Below are positions 38,249 through 47,450 of a DNA stretch of 64,000 bases, one piece after another. The number at the start of each line of letters is the position of its first letter. The first letter of the stretch is position 1. The stretch covers positions 1,258,917 through 1,322,916 of the forward strand of contig JAOSKE010000001.1 of assembly GCA_027493775.1 (NCBI GenBank). Direction: 5' to 3'. This DNA comes from Kiritimatiellia bacterium (GTDB lineage Bacteria > Verrucomicrobiota > Kiritimatiellia > CAIVKH01). A program made the position numbers and the translations under genes. Under the pieces are notes generated by a model, which saw nothing but the letters and a program-made list of their open reading frames with translations, searched no databases and was not told the DNA's origin.

Positions 38249-39142
38249 TTATTTTGCGGTCGGCGTGTTCCATGCTTGAATACATTCTTCTATGCTGAGT
38301 TCGTAGCACTCGCGGCAAAACTGACAACTCACCACGACCGGCTCATTCTTTCGCACAATGTCCATCCGGTCGGCATAGGGGAGTGCGCGCAAAATCGCAC
38401 CCATCTTTTCGCGATTGCACGAGCAGCGAAAGAAAGGCGCCGGCGCTTGCCGCAGGCGAATTTTAAGAGACGGCGCCTCGTCCTGCACAATGGCGCGTAA
38501 AATATTCTCAACCAAGCTATCGCTCTCCTCACGCCGCGCCATCAAGGCCCTCGGCTGTGGCGTGTACAGACGATCACGCAGCCGTTGAAACCGCAGTAAG
38601 TCGCAGCCCGGCAGCGCTTGAAGCAACACGCCGCGACAAACGGAGACCGGATTTGTCGGATCGGATGAGAACGCAATCGTCACCGCCATCGCCGACTCAA
38701 CCTGGTCGCTGATGCATAGGAAGTGATTCACGTCTTCGACTACATCGAGCAGGTCTGCCTTGATTGTACCGTGCGCAACTACGGCGCCTTTTCGGCTGCG
38801 CACCACCTGTACATTCCCCGTCGCGCCATAGAGGCCTGCCTCGTCTTCGGCCTCGGCAAGATGAGGTGGCGAAATAAACGCGCGTGTCGCGCCATCCGGC
38901 CCCGTATCCACGACGAGCGTGCGCAACAGCCCTTCGTAAGCCCACCGCAGATTCAACCGCTGCGCATCGCCCAACGAAGCGGCGGACAGAATTCCAGCGG
39001 TCATTGCACGGCCAAGCGCATGGGCCGCAACAGGGTCGCAATCGTGTCGTTGCACCGCCTCTGCGACAGTATTTGCAGTCAGCGCATATGCCACCGCAAC
39101 ATCAAGATCTTCCAGTTGTCCCAACAAACATTGATCAGCCAT
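38249..39142 (-). CDS. hslO: Redox-regulated chaperone Hsp33
   Basis: ATP-independent holdase activated when its zinc cysteines oxidise. The C-terminal zinc motif is CSC (FRCSCNREKM) plus CxxC (VSCQFCRECYEL), matching CxC...CxxC. The N-terminal domain has HALGRAMTAGILSAASL. 297 aa is typical. The start overlaps the preceding gene's stop by 8 bp, so they are co-transcribed. Confidence 0.92.
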   Translation of the reverse strand: MADQCLLGQLEDLDVAVAYALTANTVAEAVQRHDCDPVAAHALGRAMTAGILSAASLGDAQRLNLRWAYEGLLRTLVVDTGPDGATRAFISPPHLAEAEDEAGLYGATGNVQVVRSRKGAVVAHGTIKADLLDVVEDVNHFLCISDQVESAMAVTIAFSSDPTNPVSVCRGVLLQALPGCDLLRFQRLRDRLYTPQPRALMARREESDSLVENILRAIVQDEAPSLKIRLRQAPAPFFRCSCNREKMGAILRALPYADRMDIVRKNEPVVVSCQFCRECYELSIEECIQAWNTPTAK

Positions 39143-39572
39143 CCGGCTCTTGTATCACTTTTGTCATTTTTATTGGGAGAACGATCTTCGGTAGGCCAAA
39201 TATCCGTTGCTGGCGAACCCACAAACCGTCGGGCGCATATTCAAGCCGATACAAGGACGACAATGAATAGCCGACAAGTGTTGCGTTTCGGCTTTTCCAG
39301 AGAATTAACATCCTCCGAGTCACAACCCCATTCGTCGTCGAAAACTGTATCTTGTTTCCCGTGAACACCATGGGCTGCGAATTGAACACGTGATGTAGCG
39401 CCCCCTCCACGGTTTCTTCCGCAAAGCCAAGCTGTCGGTTCCACTCTGGGTAAGTCGAGGGAACATCAGGGACGTATTCGCCGACAAGGCGATCATCTGA
39501 CCGTTGCCACAACAGCGCAACACCCACAACAAAGACAACGAGCGCCCCTGCGATTATTTTCGCTAATTTCAC
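39135..39572 (-). CDS. Small membrane-anchored protein, unknown function
   Basis: 145 aa. One N-terminal hydrophobic helix (IIAGALVVFVVGVALLW) acts as anchor or uncleaved signal, followed by a beta-rich domain (LVGEYVPDVPSTYPEWN, YRLEYAPDGLWVRQQ). It overlaps hslO by 8 bp and is likely in the same operon. I do not recognise a family. Confidence 0.65.
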   Translation of the reverse strand: MKLAKIIAGALVVFVVGVALLWQRSDDRLVGEYVPDVPSTYPEWNRQLGFAEETVEGALHHVFNSQPMVFTGNKIQFSTTNGVVTRRMLILWKSRNATLVGYSLSSLYRLEYAPDGLWVRQQRIFGLPKIVLPIKMTKVIQEPDG

Positions 39573-39654
39573 TACTTACTACTCAATACGAAGTTCGTCT
39601 TCGTTCGCGCCATCATCAGCCGCGCCCTTCATGGCATAAAGCGCAGGGTTCTCC

Positions 39655-40174
39655 CTAAAAAACAATCGGAGCAAAAATGGGCTGTGGCGCTAATTTTGCG
39701 CGGCCGTTTAAAAACGCCAACTCGATCAGAAAATCTATTTCGATCACGTGCGCCTAGCTTTTCGATCAGTTGTACTGCGGCCTGCGCGGTGCCACCGGTC
39801 GCAAGCAAATCGTCTATCAAAAGAACGGACTCGCCCGGTGTGAAGGCATCGCTGTGAACTTCAATCGTCGCAGTGCCGTATTCCAGATCGAAGCTCTGTT
39901 CAATTCGATCATAAGGCAATTTTCCCTTCTTGCGGATTGGAACCAGCCCGACTCCCAGCTCGTAGGCAAGCGCCGCGCCGAACAAGAACCCGCGCGCTTC
40001 AATCGCCGCGATTTTTTGTACGGACCGACCGCGTTGGCGGTCGGCAAAAATCTTTACTGCCGCGCGGAAGAGTTCGGGGTCGTGCAACACCGGGGTAATG
40101 TCCTTAAACAAAATCCCGGGTTTGGGAAAATCCGGGACATCGCGAATGGCTGCTTTAATTTTATCAAGACTCAT
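39655..40174 (-). CDS. apt: Adenine phosphoribosyltransferase (3' frameshift)
   Basis: Salvages adenine: adenine plus PRPP gives AMP and PPi. The PRPP-binding motif is [19 protein letters not shown], and the hood region [15 protein letters not shown] is present. A single-base change near 39749-39757 shifts the end. In the corrected frame it reads [20 protein letters not shown] and stops at TAG 39655, the normal C-terminus. The track's ending to 39629 is an artefact. The start overlaps the stop of the upstream sigma gene by 4 bp (ATGA), so apt is read with the sigma factor. Confidence 0.9.
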
Positions 40175-41020
40175 ACGCCCACGCCTTCCGGTTCCTTAAC
40201 TTGTTCGTTTGCTTCCATCATCAGCCTCAGCTTTTCGACGGCCTCATTCTGAATCTGCCGTACGCGCTCGCGTGTGATTTTGAAACGCTGCCCGACCGAC
40301 TCCAATGTTTCCACCCGCGCGCCACGCAAGCCGTACCGATACTTTAATATATCCCGTTCACGACGGTCTAGTTTATCCAAAAATATATCCACTTCGTCTC
40401 GAAGTTGCTGATCGTTAATCTCGTCGTATGGATTACGGGCCCGTTCGTCACCGATCAGGTCACCAAATGTCGCGGCATCGCTCTCGCCGCCAATCGGCGC
40501 ATCCAGCGAAGTGGGCTTCAATGACACGACCTGCCAATGCTGAATCACCTTCGGCTCAAGGTGCATCTCAATCGCAATTTCGTCCACGGATGGCTCGCGC
40601 CCATAGCGTTCGGTCAACTGGTGTTCGACCCTGCGCATTCGCGCAATTTTATCAACGAGGTGGGCGGGCAGACGGATGGTCTTGCTCTGGTTCGCCAACG
40701 CGCGCTTGATCGCTTGTTTGATCCACCACGCGGCGTAGGTGCTCAATTTCCCGCCCTTTTTCGGATCAAACCGCTCGACCGCCTTCATCAGGCCGATATT
40801 TCCTTCAGAAATCAGGGCCCAACAATGGCAGGCCATATCGTGAATAATCGTGGGCAATTTTCACGACAAGGCGCAGGTTTGCGCGGATCATCAGGCTCTT
40901 CGCTTCCTCATCGCCTTTTTTGATCTTCGCAGCCAGCTCGATTTCCTGTTCAGGCGTCAACAAGGGCGTCTGCCCGATTTCGCGCAGGTAAATCTTAATT
41001 GTTTTGTCGGAGTCTATCAT
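40171..41020 (-). CDS. RpoD/SigA-like sigma-70 factor (frameshifted)
   Basis: Regions 1.2 to 4 are complete: [22 protein letters not shown] (1.2), [13 protein letters not shown] then [17 protein letters not shown] (2.1-2.2), [16 protein letters not shown] (2.3-2.4), region 3, and the helix-turn-helix [21 protein letters not shown] (4.2). Region 1.1 is absent, so it is short (about 282 aa), closest to group 1 or 2. The frame breaks in GGGCCC at 40815-40820; dropping one base restores [11 protein letters not shown]. The track splits it at 40805-41020 and 40171-40857. It probably transcribes housekeeping or stationary-phase genes. Confidence 0.9.
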
Positions 41021-41112
41021 AACGCCGCATCCACAGTCGCTTTGACCTCGGAGCAGCCATTTCGTTCGTTCCTCCTCGGTACAAAGGTTTAACGCCGGTG
41101 GCGCTTAATTCC

Positions 41113-42728
41113 TTACATATCTTCCGGAATTGTGACGTGAACCCTGGCGGGGGCGGATGTTGTGGTATAGCCTTCGGAGTCCACAACCGTTGCCACCCAG
41201 GTGCACAAACCGGTCTCAAGCGCACGCCAGGCATAGCTGAACGCTAGGCCATTTGTGGCGGCGATCTCCACCCCGTCGAGGTTCAAGCGTATCAAAAACG
41301 GCCCACGTTCCACCGAAACAACCTCCGCGCCGATACTCAGCGTCTCTCCAAGCGCAAGCGCAGTGCCGTCATCCGGTTCGGTCAAAACAACGGCCGGGTC
41401 TTTCCGGCCCTTGATTTGAACCCAGACCGGCACACGCGCCGAACGACGGACACGCCCTCGGTGTTCACAACCGTGGCGACGAGATGATGCGCGCCCGGCG
41501 CCGCCGCTTTCCACTCCAACCGGTACGGCGCGTTGGTTGCGAAACCGAGCGCCACGCCACCGGAGAAAAAGGTGACGCGCCGTACACGTTGATCGGGGAC
41601 ATCCACGTTCGCCTCAATCGTGATCGAATCTCCTTCGGAGTAGCGCGCGTCGGAGCGCGGCTCAACAATTTGAATTTGCGGACGCTCCGCCGTGCCAGCG
41701 GCGCGCGGTTCCAGCAACACCGCGCGTTCCTCCTCGCCAAGCAGCGCATATCCGGCGATCGCGCCGGTGTCATTAATTCCGCGCGCTTCGACAATCAACC
41801 ACGGCTTGTCTGCCTCCACCAATTCATTCAAATCCGCCATGCCGCCATCGCGCGCCACAAACGCGCGGTCATCGTCTTCGTGACTGCTCACAAAAAGTCC
41901 GACGACAACGCCGTCTTTGTTCACGCCATGCGCAACGCTATACACATTCGCCAACGTATCGAGATCATCCACGTCCGCTATTTTTGAAAAACGCGCGGCG
42001 TGGGTCGCGTTGCTCTGCTCGGCATAGCCGACGGCAACGCCATCGGCAGACAATGCCAGCGCCGCGCTGCTCCAATCGGGCGACAGCGGCGCGGTCATTG
42101 AAAAACTTCCGTCTGAATGAAGAATAAACGCGCGACTGACATAATCATCGTCCGGTCGGGGTTCGACCTGTCCCGCAATATCGCCCACATCATTCACGGC
42201 GCGCGCCAGACTTGCGCCATGATCGCGCAACGCTTCGGGAACAGACACGCCGTCCACCGTCCAAACCAACGCGCGCGTTCCCTCTTCGCTTTCTCCGCCC
42301 CCCACGAGCGCCCCGAAATTATTTAGTCCGAAAACAAACCCTTCCCGGAAACCATCGGGCAGCGGCAGCTCTTCCATCCCATGCTCCCCGCTCCACCGAA
42401 ACGGGCGCAACCGCTCCTCGTCATCTTCCGCCTCGCCCGCAACCTGACCGCGGTCATTGATTGCATACGCGCGGCTGATATTTCCGCCACGCGTTCCGAG
42501 ATCGCGCATCCCTTCTTCCGGAGTCCATAAAAAGGCGCGCAGGTTCCCCTCCTTTGTCTCCGCCTCTCCAACCACCCAGCCACGCTGATTGATCGCATAG
42601 GCGCGGCTGTTCGCGCCACCCAGGGTCCCCAGATCGCGGACATCATACGTCGCTTCCTCGCCGTGTACGTCCGCAAGCGCAAGCGGAAGGAGGAACAACG
42701 CCATCAAGAATGAATGAACGCGAAACAT
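41113..42728 (-). CDS. Secreted HAF-repeat protein with Ig-like domains (frameshifted)
   Basis: Signal peptide (FLMALFLLPLALADVHG), then six or more HAF-type repeats of the form LGTLGGANSRAYAINQRGWVVG, ...RAYAINDRGQVAG, HGVNKDGVVVG, GINDTGAIAGYALL. They resemble beta-propeller blades. Two Ig-like modules follow (SITIEANVDVPDQRVRRVTFF; LSIGAEVVSVERGPFLIRLNLDG). The frame breaks at about 41431-41450, which separates the second Ig-like module in the track (41113-41514). Probably extracellular or cell-surface; function unknown. The order HAF repeats, Ig, Ig is plain in the joined frame. Confidence 0.82.
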
Positions 42729-42746
42729 GGAGGAAGAGCGGACGAA

Positions 42747-43493
42747 TCAAAACGAATAGGCGAGCGTAACACCAAACGAGGTGTCTTGCTTGTCTTTTCC
42801 TTCCGCCGGGCGGCTGTCATGGTCGCTCTCCAGCCTCAACTTCACCGACACCTGTTCATCCAAATCCATTTTCAACTCCAAAAATGCCTTTACGAGAACC
42901 CGTCCGTCCTCCTCCTGCAACTCAGGCACCCACTCGATTCCCTGCTTGAGTTGTGAAACAGCCGTGAGCTTGCACTCGTAGTATTCCGCAAGCCGCAGCG
43001 CGGGATAAGCATCGCGCTCTCCCGCCTTCTTCTCCCACACCCCCGCCGGGCCGATTTCCGCGCGAAGCTCTTGCGCCGTTTCGCGTATCAGAAAATAGCC
43101 GTAGGCTGGGCCCAACACGACTCTGTAGTCCAGTTCGGCAATGCCGTCATAAAGAAATTCACCGTTCAGCGAAAGATAACTCCGGAAGTTCAACTCCCTG
43201 AGGTGGGAAGCCTCAGCCCTCACCCGTTCGCGCGTCCGCTCGCTATCTGTCTCGCCGATTTCACCGCGCAACTTGAGCACCGTCTCATTTTTCTCGCGCT
43301 TGTTCTTCACCTCAATCTGGGCGCGGGTCTGGATGGAGTCCTTGTTCCCTTCCGTCAGATTCACTCCTGCTTCAATTTTCCGCGTCCAGGCGCCCTTCTT
43401 TTTCTTCGCCTTCGGTGCACCCATCGCATCTGTGGACAGCGCAACACACAGCGCGAAAATCAAAAGTTGGAGAAACCGAACAGAGCGACTCAT
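42747..43493 (-). CDS. DUF481-type outer-membrane beta-barrel protein
   Basis: Start ATG 43493 (MSRSVRFLQLLIF). Signal peptide, Lys-rich linker, and alternating strands of a YdiY/DUF481-type barrel (GVNLTEGNKDSIQTRAQIEV, SYLSLNGEFLYDGIAELDYR). It ends in the aromatic VTLAYSF, the C-terminal outer-membrane insertion signature. Function unknown; in this family it is often acid-induced in E. coli. Overlaps nothing and lies 8 bp from the DUF2059 gene stop. Confidence 0.8.
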   Translation of the reverse strand: MSRSVRFLQLLIFALCVALSTDAMGAPKAKKKKGAWTRKIEAGVNLTEGNKDSIQTRAQIEVKNKREKNETVLKLRGEIGETDSERTRERVRAEASHLRELNFRSYLSLNGEFLYDGIAELDYRVVLGPAYGYFLIRETAQELRAEIGPAGVWEKKAGERDAYPALRLAEYYECKLTAVSQLKQGIEWVPELQEEDGRVLVKAFLELKMDLDEQVSVKLRLESDHDSRPAEGKDKQDTSFGVTLAYSF

Positions 43494-43500
43494 TGACGTT

Positions 43501-44004
43501 TTATTTTTGAGAATCGTCCTCGGCCACCGTTTCCTCAGCAATCGCCTGAATTTGCGGCATCATCTTTGCTATCACGCGTTGACTCATCTCCATGGAACGT
43601 CTGGTCAACTCAGGCTGTTTTGCCGTATAGGCGCGCCCCGCCTCGGAACTATAAAACGCAGTAAGCGCCTTCAATTCCTCTTCATTAAAGGTTTCCGCAT
43701 AGAGCGCAATATAATCGTCCTTCAACTTGTCCCAACTCATTGCTTCGGACATCAAATCCATCATCTTCGAGATCGTCCGAGTGCCCGCCTCTATTTCTTT
43801 TGGAGAGGCGGAAGGCGGGCTTTGCGTAGCCATTTGCATTGCGACACTTTCTTTCACGGACCCGAATGTGTTCTCGATGACGAGTTTCATATCCATCGCA
43901 TCGAGCAGTTTTTCTGCCAGCGCACGGCGCTCTGCCGATGCAGCGGGCGCCATCGTCGCACCCGCAAATAACACAACGAACATCAGACTCAGTAACTTTT
44001 TCAC
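43501..44004 (-). CDS. DUF2059 family periplasmic protein
   Basis: 167 aa with signal peptide (LLSLMFVVLFAGATMAPAASA). A helical DUF2059 domain ends in the motif YAETFNEEELKALTAFYSSEAGRAY, which defines the family. Function unknown. It is followed 8 bp later by the DUF481 gene; the pair may be co-expressed envelope proteins. Confidence 0.85.
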   Translation of the reverse strand: MKKLLSLMFVVLFAGATMAPAASAERRALAEKLLDAMDMKLVIENTFGSVKESVAMQMATQSPPSASPKEIEAGTRTISKMMDLMSEAMSWDKLKDDYIALYAETFNEEELKALTAFYSSEAGRAYTAKQPELTRRSMEMSQRVIAKMMPQIQAIAEETVAEDDSQK

Positions 44005-44202
44005 TTGCCTACCCTCTCCTTTGGATGTGGTCTGTCTTCAAGAACGTCGCTCCGCCGCTCGGAAAGCGCATGATCGGGGATACAGTGAAAAAGGTGTCTT
44101 TTCTGTCCGACCTCATCAATCGCGCGAAGTCGGAGCAACCTACGTGCTCCGCTTCGACTGCCCCGGCATGGCGTATGAATGAAATTCGCATAGCCACCTG
44201 AC

Positions 44203-44231
44203 TTGACTTTCGCGGCGTATCCGCCTAATTC
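44203..44231 (+). promoter_or_regulatory. Possible promoter of tRNA-Gln
   Basis: TTGACT, 17-bp spacer, TAATTC, ending 11 bp before the tRNA 5' end. The -35 is near consensus, the -10 weak. Confidence 0.35.
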
Positions 44232-44242
44232 TGACACCCGAT

Positions 44243-44316
44243 TGCCCGATGGTGTAACGGTAGCACAGCAGATTCTGGATCTGTTTGTCTAGGTTCAAAT
44301 CCTAGTCGGGCAACCA
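44243..44316 (+). tRNA. tRNA-Gln (CUG anticodon)
   Basis: Acceptor stem TGCCCGA / TCGGGCA, D-arm sequence GGTGTAACGGTAGCAC, anticodon loop TTCTGGA with anticodon CTG (reads CAG), and T-arm CTAGG-TTCAAAT-CCTAG. The 3' CCA is encoded in the DNA (44314-44316). A single tRNA between minus-strand genes; no neighbour tRNAs. Confidence 0.95.
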
Positions 44317-44335
44317 TCCCCCGAAACAATCGCGC

Positions 44336-45433
44336 CTACTTCACACGCATCGGCATCAGCACGTAGAGGAACGGCTGATCATTGCGAAGCACACCGGGGC
44401 TCAAATCGTCACTGACATCAAGCGTCACTTCATCGCTCGCAAGGTTGCGCAGCGGCTCCATCAAAAAGTCGGGGTTGAACGCAACCGTGATCTCTTTCCC
44501 AGAATACTTGATCGCCACCTTTTCCTTCGCCTCTCCAACATCGTTCACAATGGCGGAGACTTCGAGATGGCCCTTGGTAAAGCGAAGGGTCACAGGTGTG
44601 TTGCGATCCGTCAGCAGCAGAGCCACGCGGCGAACGGCGTTCATCACCAATTCGCGCTCCAGCGTAATCCGCTCGTCAGAGCCTTGCGGAATGACCTGAC
44701 GGAAATTCGGGTAGCTGTGATCCACCAGCTTTGAAATCAAGTGCATGTTGTCGAATTCCAGCGAAATCTGGTTGTCAGAAATCTGAATTCGCACGTCCCC
44801 TTCCGGCTTCAACGACTTCAAGAGCTCCTGAACCGTCTTGGTCGGCACAATCCACTCGCCTTCCATCGCAGGAGAAATGGACTCCTCCTCCTGCTCCCAC
44901 ATCGCCATGCGCCGCCCATCCGTGGCGACGACATTGAGCTTGCCGTCCTTGAAGCTCAACAGCACCCCGTTCAACATCGGGCGGGACTCATCGCTCGACG
45001 CGGCGTAATGCGTGGACTGAAGCATGTTTTTGAAGAGCTTCTGGCTGATGGAATACACCTTGTCGCCCGAAAATTTGGGCATCGGCGGAAATTCATCCTC
45101 CGAGATGCCGAAAATTTTGTAGTACGCGGAGCCGGACTGAATCGTCGCCGCGTCCTTGTCGTCCACGTCCAGCTCGATCTCATTCGTCGGCAGCTCTTTG
45201 AAAATCTGGAAAACCCGTTTCGCCGGGAGCGTCGTGCCGCCGCTGCGCGCGATTTTCGCCTCCACAGACGTGCGGATCGTCACCTCCAGGTCCGTCGCCG
45301 TCAGCCACAGGCGATCCTGGTCGGCCTTCAAATAGACATTGTACAACACCGGTAGCGTGGAACGTGTGGATACAATGGCTTGCACCTTTTGCAGGCCTTC
45401 GAGCAAGGCGTCTTTATTGACGGACAGCTTCAT
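44336..45433 (-). CDS. dnaN: DNA polymerase III sliding clamp, beta subunit
   Basis: Ring clamp that tethers polymerase III to DNA. 365 aa with the beta-clamp N-terminus (KLSVNKDALLEGLQKVQAIVSTRSTLPVL), VVATDGRRMA in the middle domain, and the C-terminal hydrophobic-cleft end LRNDQPFLYVLMPMRV. It follows dnaA on the same strand after a 276-bp gap, the canonical dnaA-dnaN order. Confidence 0.96.
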   Translation of the reverse strand: MKLSVNKDALLEGLQKVQAIVSTRSTLPVLYNVYLKADQDRLWLTATDLEVTIRTSVEAKIARSGGTTLPAKRVFQIFKELPTNEIELDVDDKDAATIQSGSAYYKIFGISEDEFPPMPKFSGDKVYSISQKLFKNMLQSTHYAASSDESRPMLNGVLLSFKDGKLNVVATDGRRMAMWEQEEESISPAMEGEWIVPTKTVQELLKSLKPEGDVRIQISDNQISLEFDNMHLISKLVDHSYPNFRQVIPQGSDERITLERELVMNAVRRVALLLTDRNTPVTLRFTKGHLEVSAIVNDVGEAKEKVAIKYSGKEITVAFNPDFLMEPLRNLASDEVTLDVSDDLSPGVLRNDQPFLYVLMPMRVK

Positions 45434-45709
45434 GTGGTCTTCCCTCGTGTACTTTTACCAACACCGAATATGAATTCTGATTAAATAAAATTTAACAAAT
45501 AATCTTCTTATTATGCCTGATGATAACCTCGACAACAAGCCTTCCGTGGCGATGAATCAGGGGTTTCCCGGCTGTTTCGATCTGTGAATAATGACGGGAT
45601 AACCCGCCCGCGCACTGTCGTTGCTGTGGAGACTTTCATCTTGTTCACATTTGGAAACAGGTCGTTCACAAAATTGCCAATTTTTTCAACAGGTTATCAA
45701 AAGCCCCAT
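45434..45709. other. dnaA-dnaN intergenic region, candidate replication origin
   Basis: Contains an AT-rich stretch (around 45470-45520) and several DnaA-box-like 9-mers: TTATTCACA on the minus strand (45583-45591), TTGTTCACA (45641-45649) and TCGTTCACA (45662-45670), the last two direct repeats 21 bp apart. This is the usual arrangement for oriC next to dnaA/dnaN. Not proved; the region upstream of dnaA also has boxes. Confidence 0.6.
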
Positions 45710-47059
45710 TCACGTGCGTTTGCCGAGGCGCTGTTGCAAAACCAGCATGTTCTGTCGGAACATTGAATCTTGTTTCAAGCGATTGGCCACCAGCCGATAA
45801 GCATGAAGCACCGTCGCGTGGTTGCGCCCGAATGCCGCGCCGATGGTCGGGAGGGAGTTCTGCGTCATCTCCCGGCAGAAATACATCGCCACCTGCCTCG
45901 GGAACGCGATGGACTTCGGGCGACGATTGCTCGTCATATCCGCCATGCGCAGATCGAAATGATCCGCGACGACCTTCTGAATCTCCTCCATCGTCAGCGT
46001 TTCCTGCTTTTCCTGATCCAACATTGCGCGTAGCAGATATTCCAACACTTCCAGCGTCAGCGTGCGCCCGGTTAAGGAGGAATAAGAAACGGCGCGAATC
46101 AACGCGCCTTCCAGGCGCCGAATGTTGGAGCGGATTTTCTCGGCGAGATAGTTGATGATTTCATCCGGAAGATTCAGGCGCAGTTGCTCCTGCTTCTTCC
46201 GCAAAATCGCAATCCGCGTTTCCAAATCCGGCAACTCAAGCTCCGTCACCAGCCCCCACTCGAAACGGGACACGAGACGGTGTTCAAGGCCCGGAATTTC
46301 GCTCGCGGGCCGGTCGCACGTCAGCACAATCTGTTTGCGGCTGTCATACAGCGCGTTGAACGTGTGAAAAAACTCCTCCTGCATTCGCTCCTTGCCGCCG
46401 AGAAATTGAATGTCGTCAATCAGCAGCACATCCACGCCGCGATATTTTTTGCGGAACTGCACCAGCGCCTTGCGTTGCAGCGCGTCAATGTACTCGTTCG
46501 TGAACGCCTCGCACGTCACGTAGGAAACGGTTGCCTTTGTCTGCGCGTTCACCGAGTGGCCGATCGCCTGCATCAAATGCGTTTTGCCCAAGCCCACCCC
46601 GCCATACAAGAACAGCGGATTGTAGGCGCGGCCCGGCGATTGGGCGACGGCAAGGGAGGCGGCGTGCGGGAAATTGTTTGAAGGTCCGACGATGAAGGAA
46701 TCAAACGTGTACTGCTGATTGAGCGTTGGCTTCTGTTGCTGTGCGGGCTTTTCGCGCTCGGGCGCGCGGGGCGGCTCAGGCTTGACCGGCTTGGTCGGCG
46801 CCGGTTCGGAAATGGAGCGCGAGACCGTGAACGCAATCGCCAGTTGTGAACCGTGCGAGAGCGTGACCGCGTCTTGAATCAACGGAAGATAATTTTCCTC
46901 CAACCAGCTTTGATAAAAATTGTTTTGCACCGAAAGAACGAGCTTGTCGTTCTCCATGGACGCGGCCTCAATTACCGCAATCCAACGATCGAAAACATCT
47001 TTCGACAACGTGGACTTTAAATGTTTACAGGCTCCCGCCCATACCGCTTCTGCGTTCAT
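45710..47059 (-). CDS. dnaA: Chromosomal replication initiator DnaA
   Basis: AAA+ initiator that melts the origin. The start is set at ATG 47059 (MNAEAVWAGACKHLK); the track begins 45 bp earlier. Domain I, a Pro-rich domain II (APEREKPAQQ region), Walker A GGVGLGKTHL, Walker B VLLIDDIQFL, and the C-terminal helix-turn-helix with the DnaA signature RNHATVLHAYRLV, ending RLGKRT. 449 aa. The neighbour dnaN and the flanking DnaA boxes support the assignment. Confidence 0.96.
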   Translation of the reverse strand: MNAEAVWAGACKHLKSTLSKDVFDRWIAVIEAASMENDKLVLSVQNNFYQSWLEENYLPLIQDAVTLSHGSQLAIAFTVSRSISEPAPTKPVKPEPPRAPEREKPAQQQKPTLNQQYTFDSFIVGPSNNFPHAASLAVAQSPGRAYNPLFLYGGVGLGKTHLMQAIGHSVNAQTKATVSYVTCEAFTNEYIDALQRKALVQFRKKYRGVDVLLIDDIQFLGGKERMQEEFFHTFNALYDSRKQIVLTCDRPASEIPGLEHRLVSRFEWGLVTELELPDLETRIAILRKKQEQLRLNLPDEIINYLAEKIRSNIRRLEGALIRAVSYSSLTGRTLTLEVLEYLLRAMLDQEKQETLTMEEIQKVVADHFDLRMADMTSNRRPKSIAFPRQVAMYFCREMTQNSLPTIGAAFGRNHATVLHAYRLVANRLKQDSMFRQNMLVLQQRLGKRT

Positions 47060-47450
47060 CGAAAACAAATTCCTTGCGCCACCCACCCCTATGGTGGGCG
47101 GCATACGTCACAAACCGCAGAAACAGCGGAAAATCAACGGACTAAAGCAAACGGAACTCGTTGCAAAAGCCACTTATTAACAACTTATTAACAGCCGTGT
47201 ACACCCCTGTCTCTTGCCTGTGACAGCTTGAAGCTAGGGTGAGGCAATTGATTGAACAAGGGAAATCCCAAAAAGATTGAAACTATTTGCTGATACACAA
47301 GGTTTAGTTGTGGATACTTTAAAAACCGCAATATGTAGATTGAACGCGCGGTGTGTCGTTAGCGCTGAAATGATAGGAAGTTGCGAAGATCGAAAATATT
47401 AAAAGCGCAAAATTATTGCGGAAATCGCACACTTTTGTGAACGCCATAAA
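47060..47450. other. Divergent dnaA/M24 intergenic region with DnaA-box-like sites
   Basis: About 390 bp, AT-richer than its surroundings, with no gene. Two direct repeats CTTATTAACA (9-mer TTATTAACA at 47174-47182 and 47185-47193), a near-consensus box GTATCCACA on the minus strand (47309-47317) and TGATACACA (47291-47299). It must contain the dnaA promoter and may be part of, or an alternative to, the origin at 45434-45709. Confidence 0.5.
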
